Source: Hyphomicrobiales bacterium (GTDB taxonomy: Bacteria > Pseudomonadota > Alphaproteobacteria > Rhizobiales > Rhizobiaceae). From it: 64,000 nucleotides of DNA. The position numbers and the translations under genes were made by a program. Below the pieces are notes generated by a model. That model was given only the letters and a program-made list of their open reading frames with translations. It was not told the DNA's origin and did no database searches. Positions 53,307 to 63,400 of this stretch are shown piece after piece. Where the stretch lies: assembly GCA_900466575.1 (NCBI GenBank), contig UBMP01000008.1, positions 222,603 to 286,602 of the forward strand. The letters run 5' to 3'. Numbering within the stretch: the first letter of the stretch is position 1; every line of letters begins with the position of its first letter.

Positions 53307-54236
53307 TCAGCCCGCGGCCAGAAGTTCGGCCTTCACCTCGGAGAGGATTTTCGTCCCCTCGCCGCCCTGGATGCGCGCAATATCGTCCTGATATTTCAGC
53401 AGCGTCCCGAGCGTATCGGCAATGGTTTCCGGGTCGAGGGCGACGCGATCGAGTTCGGTCAGCGCCGTTGCCCAATCGATGGTTTCGGCGACACCGGGGT
53501 TCTTGAAGAGATCGACCGTGCGCAACTTCTGCACATAGGCGACGACCTGGTGCGCCAGCGTGTCGTTGCAGCCCGGCACCTTGCGGGAGACGATTTCCAG
53601 TTCCTGCTTCGAATCAGGATAGCCGACCCAATGATAGAGGCAGCGACGTTTCAGCGCGTCATGCACCTCGCGGGTGCGGTTCGTGGTGATGATGACGATG
53701 GGCGGTTCTTCAGCGCGGATCGTACCGTATTCCGGGATCGTCACTTGGAAATCGGAGAGCACTTCGAGCAGGAAGGCCTCGAAGGCCTCGTCCGTGCGGT
53801 CGAGTTCGTCGATCAGGAAGACCGGCGCGCGACCGGCAGGCGCAGAAATGGCCTGCAGGACCGGACGGCGGATCAGGTGTTTTTCGGAGAAAATGCCGGC
53901 TTCCATCTCGCCGCGATCCGTCGCGCCGGAGGCTTCCGAGAGGCGGATTTCCAGCATCTGTGCGGGATAATTCCACTCGTAGACCGCAGAGGAAATGTCG
54001 AGGCCTTCATAACATTGAAGGCGGATCAGCGGCCGATCGAGCGCCTTGGCCAGAACCTTGGCGACCTCCGTCTTGCCGACACCGGCATCGCCCTCGAGAA
54101 AGAGAGGACGCTTCAGCTTAAGGGCCAGAAAGAGCACCGTCGCGAGCGAACGCGAGGCGAGATAGTCGTGGCTTTCGAGAAGGCGGGCGGTCTCGTCGAT
54201 GGATTGCGGCAGCGGCCGCGCAGTCATGCCGGTCAT
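53307..54236 (-). CDS. MoxR-type AAA ATPase (CoxD-like)
   Basis: This 309-residue AAA+ ATPase has Walker A LFLEGDAGVGKTEVAKVLA (about 44-62), Walker B APVFLIDELDRTDEAFEAFLLEVL, sensor 1 IVIITTNRTREV and arginine finger region HDALKRRCLYHWVGYP. It belongs to the CoxD branch, which remodels the active site of molybdenum hydroxylases together with CoxE. It heads the cluster that continues with coxE, XdhC-type genes and the MoeA/MobA fusion. ATG 54236 is used; ATG 54227 is also in frame. Confidence 0.92.
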   Translation of the reverse strand: MTGMTARPLPQSIDETARLLESHDYLASRSLATVLFLALKLKRPLFLEGDAGVGKTEVAKVLAKALDRPLIRLQCYEGLDISSAVYEWNYPAQMLEIRLSEASGATDRGEMEAGIFSEKHLIRRPVLQAISAPAGRAPVFLIDELDRTDEAFEAFLLEVLSDFQVTIPEYGTIRAEEPPIVIITTNRTREVHDALKRRCLYHWVGYPDSKQELEIVSRKVPGCNDTLAHQVVAYVQKLRTVDLFKNPGVAETIDWATALTELDRVALDPETIADTLGTLLKYQDDIARIQGGEGTKILSEVKAELLAAG

Positions 54237-54271
54237 GAACTCTGGAGTCTCCTCATGTCATAAGGAGAAGT

Positions 54272-54778
54272 CTATATCGCGTGATAGCTCCGGTCCATAT
54301 AAACAAGAGACTGATCTTTGGAGCCGAGCCGCAGGCCGACAACTTCTCCAAAGAAGATGTTGTGCGTCGAGACCGACTTCGTATCGACAATGCGGCAGTC
54401 ATAGGTGGCGATCGAGTCCTTCAGTGTCGGCGCGCCCGTCACCAGCTCGTCCCACTCACCCATGGCGAAGCGTTCTTCGACCGGAAGCTTGGCGAAGCCG
54501 GCAAAGGCGTCGGCAAGTCCCCGGTGATGCGCTGCCAGCGTGTTCAGCGCGAAGACGCCGCTCTCCACGAAAATGTCGTTGCTGGCATTGTGACGGTTGA
54601 GGCAGACGAGAACCATGGCCGGGCTGTCGGAGACCGAGCAGGCGGCGGTGATGGTCACGCCGCGGCGCACGCCCTCATGCGCCGTCGTCACGATCTGCAC
54701 ATGGCCGGCATAGCGGGCCATCGCATCGCGATAGAGCTTCGGATCGATCCCGGGTGCGCTCAACACTTCATTCTCCAA
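54272..54778 (-). CDS. Flavin reductase family protein
   Basis: This 168-residue protein has the split-barrel FMN-binding domain of flavin reductases (PF01613): FRDAM-like YRDAMARYAGHVQIVTTAHEGVRRGVTITAACSVSDSPAMVLVCLNRHNASNDIF and FALNTLAAHH. It should supply reduced flavin to a partner monooxygenase or act as a reductase by itself. The start is TTG 54778 with AAGGA 5 bases upstream. No flavin-dependent monooxygenase is near. It lies 35 bases upstream of the MoxR-type gene, on the same strand. Confidence 0.88.
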   Translation of the reverse strand: MENEVLSAPGIDPKLYRDAMARYAGHVQIVTTAHEGVRRGVTITAACSVSDSPAMVLVCLNRHNASNDIFVESGVFALNTLAAHHRGLADAFAGFAKLPVEERFAMGEWDELVTGAPTLKDSIATYDCRIVDTKSVSTHNIFFGEVVGLRLGSKDQSLVYMDRSYHAI

Positions 54779-54915
54779 TCTGTTCCTTCAACGACAAGAT
54801 AGGTCGGGAACGTTAAAATTCACCGCCTCAGCCCCGACAATTTGCCGTTTTCGACCGACATGTCGTATTTCCGTTTGAAGCGAGGCCAACGCCCCACTAT
54901 TCTTTTCAACACGAT

Positions 54916-56034
54916 ATGCAACGGATGCAGCAACGGATGACGAGACTTTCCCTGCCAACCGCCGCCCTGCTGAGCCTGCTGAGCACCGGTCTCGCAGACG
55001 CCAAGGGACTGACAATCGGCGTGGTCGCGCCGCAGGACGGGCCGTTTGCGATCCTTGGACAGCAGATCATGGCGGGCGCGAAGGCGCAGGCCGAGGCTGC
55101 CGGAAATACGACCCTTCCCGTGCCGGAAAGCTGCGCGCCGGATAGCGGCGTCGATGTGGCAAGCCGGCTGATCGCGGGCGGCGCCTCGGTCGCCATCGGA
55201 TTTCTCTGCGCGGACTCCCTCATCGGCAGCGCTCAGGCGCTGGAGGATGCGTCGATACCTGCCATCACGCTCTCTGCACGGTCGAAGGTACTCTTCGAGG
55301 ATGCCGTGAAGCACGGCTGGCCGATCTACTCGCTCAGCCCACGTCCGGGCGAGGAAGCGAGCGCCACGGCAGGCTTTATTGCAGGCGCATGGCCTGGCGC
55401 GGGGCTTGCACTTTTGGATGACGGAACGCTGAATTCGCATGAACTCGCGGCCAATATCCGCCTGGAACTCGAAGCGAAGGGCATCAAGCCCGTCCTGTCC
55501 GAGGCGTTCCGGCCCAGCATCGACAACCAGAAAATTCTCGCGCGGCGCCTGCAGAAGGCCGGCGTGTCCGCTGTCTATATCGCCGGTGCGCGCAGCGATG
55601 TGGCGACGATCGTCCGCGATGCCGCGGGAAGCGGCATCAGTTTCATGGGTGGAGACCAGCTTGTCGCCCCGGATGACGGCGTTGCCCTCCCCGACGGCGT
55701 GCTGGCCGTCATTCCTCAGCGCTGGCGCGACCTGCCGACCGCCTCGGGCCTCGTGCAGGCGCTGGCCGAGCAGAATATCGTCGCGGAAGGCTATGTGCTG
55801 CCCGCGCATGCGGCCGCGCAGATCGTCGACAAGGCGCAAGGCATGGTCAGCGACAAGCAGGATCTCGCCGCCTCGATTGCCGGTGGCAGTTTCGACACGG
55901 CCATCGGCACGGTCACCTTCGCCAAGGATCACTTCCGCGCTGAAAATGTCTATCGGCTCATGGAGTGGCGCAACGGTGCCTTCCAGTCTCCGGTTCCGCC
56001 GGCGTCCGCAGCCAAACAGGGACAATCACAATAA
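54916..56034 (+). CDS. Periplasmic type 1 binding protein (LivJ-like), orphan
   Basis: This 372-residue protein has a signal peptide (to about residue 29, LSTGLADA) and the two-lobe Peripla_BP_6 fold: LTIGVVAPQDGPFAILGQQIMAGAKAQAEAAG, RLIAGGASVAIGFLCADSLIG, PAITLSARSK and SAVYIAGARSDVATIVRDA. Such proteins feed branched-chain amino acid or amide ABC transporters, but no permease or ATPase gene adjoins it. Two cysteines (ESCAPDSG, FLCADS) could form a disulfide. Start codons 54916, 54925 and 54937 all lack a strong ribosome site. Confidence 0.85.
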   Translation: MQRMQQRMTRLSLPTAALLSLLSTGLADAKGLTIGVVAPQDGPFAILGQQIMAGAKAQAEAAGNTTLPVPESCAPDSGVDVASRLIAGGASVAIGFLCADSLIGSAQALEDASIPAITLSARSKVLFEDAVKHGWPIYSLSPRPGEEASATAGFIAGAWPGAGLALLDDGTLNSHELAANIRLELEAKGIKPVLSEAFRPSIDNQKILARRLQKAGVSAVYIAGARSDVATIVRDAAGSGISFMGGDQLVAPDDGVALPDGVLAVIPQRWRDLPTASGLVQALAEQNIVAEGYVLPAHAAAQIVDKAQGMVSDKQDLAASIAGGSFDTAIGTVTFAKDHFRAENVYRLMEWRNGAFQSPVPPASAAKQGQSQ

Positions 56035-56128
56035 TATCGGTTTAAAGGAAACGCCTTCTACAACGCGCCATTGCCGCCGTTGAAAAGCGGTGTTAGGGCG
56101 CGGCAACGAATTTACGGAGGTCTGCCCC

Positions 56129-56803
56129 ATGAAACCCATCCGCATCGCGCCCTCGATCCTGGCATCGGACTTTTCCAAGCTTGGGCAGGAAGTCCGCGAC
56201 GTCGTGACAGCCGGTGCCGACTGGGTCCATCTCGATGTCATGGACGGGCATTTCGTGCCGAACATAACCTTCGGGCCCGACGTCATCAAGGCACTGCGCC
56301 CGCATACCGATGCGGTCTTCGACTGCCACCTGATGATCTCGCCAGCCGATCCCTATCTCGAAGCCTTTGCCAAGGCCGGCTGCGATTACATCACCGTGCA
56401 TGCCGAAGCCGGCCCGCATCTGCATCGCTCGCTGCAGGCGATCCGGGCGCTAGGGAAGAAGGCTGGCGTTGCGATCAACCCGGCGACGCATGAGAGCGTG
56501 CTGGAATATATTCTCGACGACCTGGACCTGATCCTTCTGATGAGCGTGAACCCAGGCTTCGGCGGTCAGAAATACATTCCCGCGGTGACCGAAAAGGCGA
56601 AGCGGATTCATGCCATGATCGGCGATAGGCCGATCGAGCTCGAAGTGGATGGCGGCATCACGCCGGAAACGGCGCCTGCAGTGGCGGCCGCCGGCGTCAA
56701 CGCGTTCGTTGCTGGCTCCGCCGTCTTCAAGGGCAACAGCGTCGAGAGCTATCGCGCCAATATCGCGGCCATCCGTGAAGCCGCTGAAAAGGGCCGCGCG
56801 TAA
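56129..56803 (+). CDS. rpe: Ribulose-phosphate 3-epimerase
   Basis: This 224-residue TIM-barrel enzyme interconverts ribulose-5-P and xylulose-5-P in the pentose phosphate pathway. Catalytic aspartates are in [19 protein letters not shown] and [11 protein letters not shown], and the metal-binding HLMI histidine is present. ATG 56129 is preferred because it has GGAGG 8 bases upstream; the earlier start at 56090 lacks one. It is 108 bases upstream of purB on the same strand. Confidence 0.95.
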   Translation: MKPIRIAPSILASDFSKLGQEVRDVVTAGADWVHLDVMDGHFVPNITFGPDVIKALRPHTDAVFDCHLMISPADPYLEAFAKAGCDYITVHAEAGPHLHRSLQAIRALGKKAGVAINPATHESVLEYILDDLDLILLMSVNPGFGGQKYIPAVTEKAKRIHAMIGDRPIELEVDGGITPETAPAVAAAGVNAFVAGSAVFKGNSVESYRANIAAIREAAEKGRA

Positions 56804-56911
56804 ACCTACAGCACCGATAGTTTGTGCCTTGCGGCCGGCATGCGTTGAGATTGCCGGCCATGTTTGCTATGGCGCGGCCAACGATATTCCAAACCGCAAA
56901 GGCGAAGGCTG

Positions 56912-58219
56912 ATGATCCCGCGCTATTCCCGCCCCGAAATGGTCTCCATCTGGTCGCAGGAGACCAAGTTCCGCATCTGGTTCGAGATCGAGGCGCATGC
57001 CTGCTTCGCGCTGGCCGAGCTCGGCGTGATCCCGAAGGAAGCGGCTCAGAACATCTGGGACAAGGGTTCGGCTGCCGAATTCGACGTCGCCAAGATCGAC
57101 GAGATCGAGGCCGTCACCAAGCATGACGTGATCGCCTTCCTCACGCATCTGGCCGAATTCATCGGTCCGGACTCGCGCTTCGTGCATCAGGGCATGACCT
57201 CGTCGGACGTTCTCGACACGACCTTCAACATCCAGCTCGTGCGCGCCGCCGATATCCTGATTGCGGATATGGACAAGCTGCTGGCCGCACTCAAGAAGCG
57301 CGCCTTCGAGCACAAGGACACGGTGCGCATCGGCCGCAGCCACGGCATCCATGCCGAGCCGACGACGATGGGCCTGACCTTTGCCCGCTTCTATGCCGAG
57401 ATGAGCCGCAACCGCGACCGTCTGGTTGCCGCCCGCGCCGAAGTCGCCACGGGTGCTATTTCCGGCGCCGTCGGAACGTTTGCCAATATCGATCCGAGCG
57501 TCGAGGAACATGTCTGCGAAAAGCTCGGCCTCAAGCCCGAGCCGATCTCGACCCAGGTCATCCCGCGCGACCGCCATGCCATGTTCTTCGCAACACTCGG
57601 CGTCATCGCCTCTTCCATCGAGAACGTCGCCATCGAAATCCGCCACATGCAGCGCACGGAAGTTCTGGAAGCGGAAGAGTTCTTCTCGCCCGGCCAGAAG
57701 GGCTCGTCCGCCATGCCGCACAAGCGCAATCCGGTGCTGACGGAAAACCTGACGGGTCTCGCCCGCCTCGTGCGCATGTCGGTCGTTCCGGCACTGGAAA
57801 ACGTGGCGCTCTGGCATGAACGCGACATCTCGCACTCCTCCGTCGAGCGCGGCATCGGCCCGGACACGACGATCACGCTGGACTTTGCCTTGAACCGGCT
57901 GGCCGGCGTCATCGACAAGCTGGTGATCTATCCGGAGAACATGCTCAAGAACATGAACAAGTTCAAGGGTCTGGTCATGAGCCAGCGGGTGTTGCTCGCC
58001 CTCACCCAGGCCGGCGTGTCGCGCGAGGACAGCTATCGTCTCGTCCAGCGCAACGCGATGAAGGTCTGGGAAAAGGGTGCGGATTTCCTCGAAGAACTGC
58101 TTGGCGACGAAGAGGTTCGCAAGGCACTCTCCGAGGAAGAAATTCGCGAGAAGTTCGACCTCGGCTATCATACCAAGCATGTCGACACGATCTTCCGCCG
58201 GGTGTTCGGCGAAGCGTAA
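56912..58219 (+). CDS. purB: Adenylosuccinate lyase
   Basis: This 435-residue fumarase-superfamily enzyme acts twice in purine synthesis, releasing fumarate from SAICAR and adenylosuccinate. It opens MIPRYSRPEMVSIWSQETKF, with the catalytic His in GRSHGIHAEP, and the signature SSAMPHKRNPVLTENLTG with its catalytic Ser. ATG 56912 follows GAAGG. Length matches the alphaproteobacterial family. A hairpin terminator follows at 58243. Confidence 0.96.
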   Translation: MIPRYSRPEMVSIWSQETKFRIWFEIEAHACFALAELGVIPKEAAQNIWDKGSAAEFDVAKIDEIEAVTKHDVIAFLTHLAEFIGPDSRFVHQGMTSSDVLDTTFNIQLVRAADILIADMDKLLAALKKRAFEHKDTVRIGRSHGIHAEPTTMGLTFARFYAEMSRNRDRLVAARAEVATGAISGAVGTFANIDPSVEEHVCEKLGLKPEPISTQVIPRDRHAMFFATLGVIASSIENVAIEIRHMQRTEVLEAEEFFSPGQKGSSAMPHKRNPVLTENLTGLARLVRMSVVPALENVALWHERDISHSSVERGIGPDTTITLDFALNRLAGVIDKLVIYPENMLKNMNKFKGLVMSQRVLLALTQAGVSREDSYRLVQRNAMKVWEKGADFLEELLGDEEVRKALSEEEIREKFDLGYHTKHVDTIFRRVFGEA

Positions 58220-58242
58220 GTCTCTCATCCGCGATGGATTTC

Positions 58243-58278
58243 GAAGCCGGTAGCCCACGCTGCCGGCTTCTTTCGTTT
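58243..58278 (+). terminator. Rho-independent terminator of purB
   Basis: GAAGCCGG pairs with CCGGCTTC, with extra pairs towards a CCCACG loop and one T-G mismatch, followed by TTTCGTTT. It lies 23 bases after the purB stop and before the SDR gene. Confidence 0.8.
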
Positions 58279-58333
58279 GACGACTCGGATGAAATTTCTA
58301 TCGTGCCGTTCAGTTCACGAAGGAGTTTCTGAC

Positions 58334-59101
58334 ATGGCGGGACGTCTCGCAGGCAAGGTCGCAATCGTTTCGGGTGGAGCAACCGGCATGGGCGGGGCTT
58401 CCTCCAGCCTGTTTGCGGCGGAGGGCGCGAAGGTCGCGATCATCGACCGCAATGCGGAGGCCGGCGCGGCGAAGGTTGCGGAGATTAAAGCCGCCGGTGG
58501 CGTGGCGCTGTTCCAGCAAGCGGATGTCTCGAAGGCGGATGAGGTCAATGCGGCCGTGAAGGCGATCGAGGCGGATTTCGGGCCGGTGACGGTGCTGTTC
58601 AATCACGCGGGCACGATCGTCATCAAGCCGTTCCTGGAGACGACCGAGGAGGAATGGGACTGGCTGCACGATGTGAACGTGAAGTCCATGTACCTCATGA
58701 CACGGGCCGTTCTTCCGGGGATGATCGCGGCCGGTGGCGGGTCGATCGTCTGCACCTCCTCCATCTCCGCCGTCGCGGCGACACCGATGGAAGTGCTTTA
58801 CGACACGACGAAGGGCGCCGTGCATATGTTTGCCCGCGCCATTGCCGTCGAGTTCCGCGACCGCAACATCCGCTGCAACGCCGTCTGCCCCGGCTTCGTG
58901 CGCACCCCGCACGGTCTTCGCGAGGTGAAGGACCTGCAGGCGCTGGGCGTCGATGTGTCGGAGGAGGCGCTCGCCGCGCAGCAGGGGCGCATCTGCGAGC
59001 CTGAGGAAGTGGCCAAGGCCGCCCTCTTCCTCGCCTCCGACGATGCGAGCTTCGTGAACGGCGCGCATCTCTTCGTGGACAACGGCTTTACGGCGCTTTG
59101 A
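58334..59101 (+). CDS. SDR family oxidoreductase
   Basis: This 255-residue short-chain dehydrogenase has the NAD(P) loop VSGGATGMGGASS (residues 12-24), the FNHAG motif in place of NNAG, catalytic Ser in CTSSISAVAA and the YDTTK motif (Tyr-x-x-x-Lys). The usual C-terminal FVNGAHLFVDNGFTAL segment follows. The substrate is unknown. ATG 58334 has AGGAG at 8 bases. It stands alone after the purB terminator. Confidence 0.9.
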   Translation: MAGRLAGKVAIVSGGATGMGGASSSLFAAEGAKVAIIDRNAEAGAAKVAEIKAAGGVALFQQADVSKADEVNAAVKAIEADFGPVTVLFNHAGTIVIKPFLETTEEEWDWLHDVNVKSMYLMTRAVLPGMIAAGGGSIVCTSSISAVAATPMEVLYDTTKGAVHMFARAIAVEFRDRNIRCNAVCPGFVRTPHGLREVKDLQALGVDVSEEALAAQQGRICEPEEVAKAALFLASDDASFVNGAHLFVDNGFTAL

Positions 59102-59177
59102 TCCGCGACAAGGCGTCGAATTTGGATGTGCGCCACTCTCTGACTGCCCGAAAGTGGCGGCAGTCAGGTTTCAGGGC

Positions 59178-59207
59178 TTGAAACATATATAATACAATAT
59201 ATATGAT
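59178..59207 (+). promoter_or_regulatory. Promoter with embedded AT-rich palindrome for the DUF2892-MFP-RND operon
   Basis: TTGAAA (59178-59183) and TATGAT (59202-59207) are separated by 18 bases and make a sigma-70-like promoter. The palindrome CATATATA-N6-TATATATG (59184-59205) fills the spacer and overlaps the -10 element, which is how a dissociating repressor such as an ArsR-type BigR would act (BigR boxes are AT-rich and overlap the -10). No ArsR gene is in the window, so the regulator is inferred only. Confidence 0.65.
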
Positions 59208-59240
59208 AGTCTGAATTCAAACCAGACTGGAGTCCTTGCC

Positions 59241-59441
59241 ATGACACTTGATCGCGCCGTCTTCGCCTTTGCCGGCATCATGACCCTTGTTTCGGTCCTG
59301 CTGACCGTTTTCGTTTCCCCCTATTTCGTCTGGCTGACCGTCTTTGTCGGCGTGAACCTCCTGCAATCCGCCTTCACCGGCTTCTGCCCGGCGGCGATGA
59401 TTTTCAAGCGTTTCGGCATCAAGGCTGGCTGCGCGTTCTGA
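59241..59441 (+). CDS. DUF2892 (YgaP transmembrane-like) small membrane protein
   Basis: This 66-residue protein has two membrane helices (about 6-26 and 28-44) with a short loop, and ends FTGFCPAAMIFKRFGIKAGCAF, the DUF2892 signature with its cysteines. Such proteins accompany rhodanese or sulfur-handling genes and some RND pumps. It lies 11 bases before the membrane-fusion gene and heads the operon behind the palindrome-bearing promoter. Function is unknown; a link to sulfide, sulfane sulfur or thiol stress is inference. Confidence 0.88.
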   Translation: MTLDRAVFAFAGIMTLVSVLLTVFVSPYFVWLTVFVGVNLLQSAFTGFCPAAMIFKRFGIKAGCAF

Positions 59442-59452
59442 AGGACTGAGAC

Positions 59453-60421
59453 ATGCACAAGACTTTGATGGTCGCAGGCCTGCTGGCGCTCGCGAACCCT
59501 GCGCTGGCCGGAACGCTCACCCTGCAGCCGACCGAGATGACCGAATGGAAGGCCGTGTATGGTCAGGTCGAGGCGAAGGACACGGTTCCGGCACGCGCCC
59601 GCATCGGGGGCGTCATCACCGAGCTTGCCGTCACCGAAGGCGATGTCGTGAAGGCCGGGCAGAAGATCGCCGTCGTCCGCGACGACAAGATCGACTTCCA
59701 GCTCGCGGCCTATGATGCGCAGCTGAAGGCGCTGGAGACGCAGCTTGCCAATGCCCAGTCGGAGCTGGCCCGCGGCATGACGCTCATCGGCAAGGGCATC
59801 ACGACACAGCAGCAGCTCGATCAGCTGAAGACCAGCGTCGACGTTCTGGGCAGCCAGATCGTTGCGCTTCAGGCGCAGCGTTCAGTTTCCGTCGAGCAGC
59901 AGAAGGAAGGCGATGTGCTGGCGCCGGCCGATGGTCGCGTGCTTCAGGTTCCCGTCACCAAGGGCGCCGTCATCATGGGCGGCGAACCGGTTGCAACCAT
60001 CGGCGGTGGCGGCTTCTACCTGAGGCTTGCCATCCCGGAGCGGCATGCGGCAGCGCTGAAACAGGGCGCGAGCATCCATATTTCGGCGGGCGGATCAAAG
60101 GAGACCGGCAAGCTCGTCAAGATTTACCCCGAGATCACCAATGGCCGCGTCGCTGCGGATGTCGAGGTTTCGACGCTCAACGCCGATTTCGTCAATGCCC
60201 GGGTACTGGTGGAAATTCCAGTGGCAACGCGCAAGGCGCTGCTCGTTCCGCAGGCCGCGATCACCACCCGTTCCGGCATAGATTTCGTCACTGTCGAAGA
60301 AGACGGCCAGCCAGTGGAGCGCGCCGTCATTCTGGGCGAGACGCTGGAAGACGGCCATACGGCGATGGTCGAGGTCCTGACCGGTCTGAAAGCCGGCGAT
60401 GCCGTGGTGACACCGAAATGA
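59453..60421 (+). CDS. RND efflux membrane fusion (periplasmic adaptor) protein
   Basis: This 322-residue protein has a signal peptide (to about residue 19, NPALAG), then the biotinyl-lipoyl half motifs (RARIGGVITELAVTEGDVVKAGQKIAVVRDD and VLAPADGRVLQVPVTKGAVIMGGEPVATIGGGG) flanking a coiled-coil hairpin (about 90-140), and a C-terminal beta-barrel/MP domain. It links the RND pump to an outer-membrane channel. It is shorter than AcrA (about 400). It overlaps the RND gene by 4 bases. Confidence 0.93.
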   Translation: MHKTLMVAGLLALANPALAGTLTLQPTEMTEWKAVYGQVEAKDTVPARARIGGVITELAVTEGDVVKAGQKIAVVRDDKIDFQLAAYDAQLKALETQLANAQSELARGMTLIGKGITTQQQLDQLKTSVDVLGSQIVALQAQRSVSVEQQKEGDVLAPADGRVLQVPVTKGAVIMGGEPVATIGGGGFYLRLAIPERHAAALKQGASIHISAGGSKETGKLVKIYPEITNGRVAADVEVSTLNADFVNARVLVEIPVATRKALLVPQAAITTRSGIDFVTVEEDGQPVERAVILGETLEDGHTAMVEVLTGLKAGDAVVTPK

Positions 60422-63400
60422 CGGACGAAAAGAACAAGAACGCGGCGGCCTCGACCCACGACGAGTTCGGTCAATCGCCGGTCGAGCAACATCGCGAGGA
60501 AGCCGAGGACGCCGGCATGACCGATCTCGGCATTGCCGGGCGTCTCACCAGAGCCTTCATCAAGTCGCCGCTCACCCCCCTCTTCCTGCTGGCCGCCTTC
60601 GCCTTCGGACTGGTCGCGCTGATCAGCCTGCCGCGCGAGGAAGAGCCGCAGATTTCCGTGCCGATGGTCGACATCGTCGTTCAGGCTCCGGGTCTGAAGG
60701 CGGAAGATGCCGTGAAGCTCGTCACCGAGCCGCTGGAAACGGTGGTGAAGAGCATCGACGGGATCGAGCACGTCTATTCGCAGTCCGGCGACGACCGCGT
60801 CATGGTCACGGCCCGCTTCAAGGTCGGCACGTCTTCCGACGCGGCAGTCCTGCGCGTCCATGACAAGGTCATGGCGAACATGGACAAGATCCCGCTCGGC
60901 ATTCCACAGCCGATGATCGTCGGACGCGGCATTGATGACGTCGCCATCGTCTCGCTGACGCTGTCGCCCAAGCCGGAAGCCGCCAACCGCATCACCCCCA
61001 ACGACCTCACCCGCATCATGCGGGAACTTCGCACCGAAGTGTCGAAGATCGACAATGTCGGCCTCACCTATCTCGTCGGCGAGACGGGCGAGGAAATCCG
61101 CATCGCGCCCGATCCGGCCAAGCTCGCGCTTTATGGCGTGACGCTGCAGCAGCTTTCCGGCAAGGTCCAGGCTGCCAACAGCGCCTTCCCCGCCGGCAAT
61201 ATCCGCCAGAACAACCAGGAGATTGGCCTGATTGCCGGCGAGACGCTCTCGACGCCTGCGGCCATCGGCAATCTGCTGCTGACTTCGCGCGACGGCCGAC
61301 CGGTCTATGTCCGCGACGTCGCCGATATTTCGCTGGCGACCGACACGGCAGACCTGCGCGTTTCGACCGTCACCAAGACCGATAAGGGTATCGAACGCGT
61401 CCCCTCCGTCACACTGGCTGTGGCCAAGCGCGCGGGTTCCAACGCCGTGACGGTGGCCGAAGCCGTTCTGAAGCGTGTCGACTTGCTGAAGGGCGACCTG
61501 ATCCCCGGCGACATGCATCTCGAAGTCACCCGCAACTATGGCGAAACGGCCAATGAGAAGGCGAACGAGCTGCTCTATCACCTGGGGCTGGCGACCGTTT
61601 CGATCATTCTCCTGGTCTGGCTCGCCATCGGGCGACGCGAGGCGATTGTCGTGGCCATCGTCATTCCGGTGACGATCCTGCTGACGCTCTTTGCCTCGAA
61701 TGTCATGGGCTACACGCTGAACCGTGTTTCGCTCTTCGCGCTGATCTTCTCCATCGGCATTCTCGTCGACGATGCCATCGTCGTCATCGAGAATACGGCG
61801 CGGCATTGGGGCATGCATGACGGACGTTCGCGCCGCCGTGCAGCCATCGAGGCCGTGGCGGAAGTCGGCAATCCGACGATCGTCGCAACGCTGACCGTGG
61901 TGGCTGCCCTTCTGCCAATGCTCTTCGTTTCGGGCATGATGGGCCCCTACATGAGCCCCATCCCGGCGAATGCTTCGGCGGCGATGATCTTCTCCTTCTT
62001 CGTCGCCGTGATCGTCACGCCCTATCTGATGCTGAAGGTCAGCGGCAAGGCGCCCGTCGTTCATCACGACGAAGCGCATGGCGGCAAGCTCGGCCAGATG
62101 TATGCAGCCGTCGCCCGGCCGATCCTGAAGACGAAGGCGCGCAGCTGGATCTTCCTGCTCGCTGTCGGCGCCCTCACGCTCGGCTCGCTCAGCCTCTTCT
62201 ATACGAAGCATGTGACCGTGAAGCTGCTGCCCTTCGACAACAAGTCGGAACTCTCCGTCATGATCGACCTGCCGGAAGGTGCGTCTGTCGAGGCGGCCGA
62301 CCGGGTGGCGCAGGACATCGCCCGGATCGTCGTCGGCCTGCCGGAAGTCGTCTCGGTGCAGACGCATGCCGGCACCGCAGCGCCCTTCAACTTCAACGGA
62401 CTCGTGCGCCATAGCTATATGCGGTCGCAGCCCTATATGGGCGACGTCGCCGTCAACCTGACGGGCAAGGGCGAGCGGGATCGTTCCTCGCACCAGATCG
62501 CGCTCGATATCCGCGAGCGCATCGCCAAGCTTGAAGTGCCTGCCGGCACGAGCCTGAAGGTCGTCGAACCGCCGCCGGGTCCGCCGGTCATGGCGACGCT
62601 GCTGGCCGAGATCTACGGTCCCGATGCCGACACGCGCCGCAAGGTCGCCGCCCGAGTCGAGGAAGCCTTCCGCAGCGTTCCCTATATTGTCGACATCGAC
62701 AATTCCTATGGGACGCAGGCTCAGCGCATGCGGATGACGGTCGATACCGACAAGGCCGAGTTCTTCCATGTCGAGGAAAGCGACGTGTTCAATACGATCT
62801 CGATCCTCAATGGCGGGCAGACGGTCGGCTATTCGCATCGCGGCAACGGCCGCACGCCGATCCCGATCCGGGTCGAGCGGGCGAAGGGCGACCAGACACT
62901 GGGTGAAGCCTTCCTGACAACGCCGATCCCGGCCAATGTTCTGCCCGGCGGCAATGGCGTGGTGGAGCTTGGCGACGTCGTGAAGGTCACCAACGAGCTC
63001 TCCTCCTTCCCCGTCTTCCGCCATAATGGCCGCAGTGCGGAGATGGTGACGGCGGAACTTGCCGGTCAGTTCGAGGCCCCGCTTTACGGCATGCTCGCCG
63101 TGCAGGACGCGCTCGACAAAACGGACTGGAAGGACTTGCCGAAGCCCGTCATCGCGCTGCATGGCCAGCCGGAGGATGAGCGTCATCCGACGCTGCTCTG
63201 GGACGGCGAATGGGAAGTGACCTGGGTGACGTTCCGGGACATGGGCGCAGCTTTCATGATTGCCCTGCTCGGGATATACATTCTCGTCGTCGCGCAGTTC
63301 GGCTCGTTCAAGCTGCCGCTCGTCATCCTGACGCCGGTGCCGCTGACCTTCATCGGCATTCTCGCCGGCCACTGGATGTTCGGCGCGCCTTTCTCCGCCA

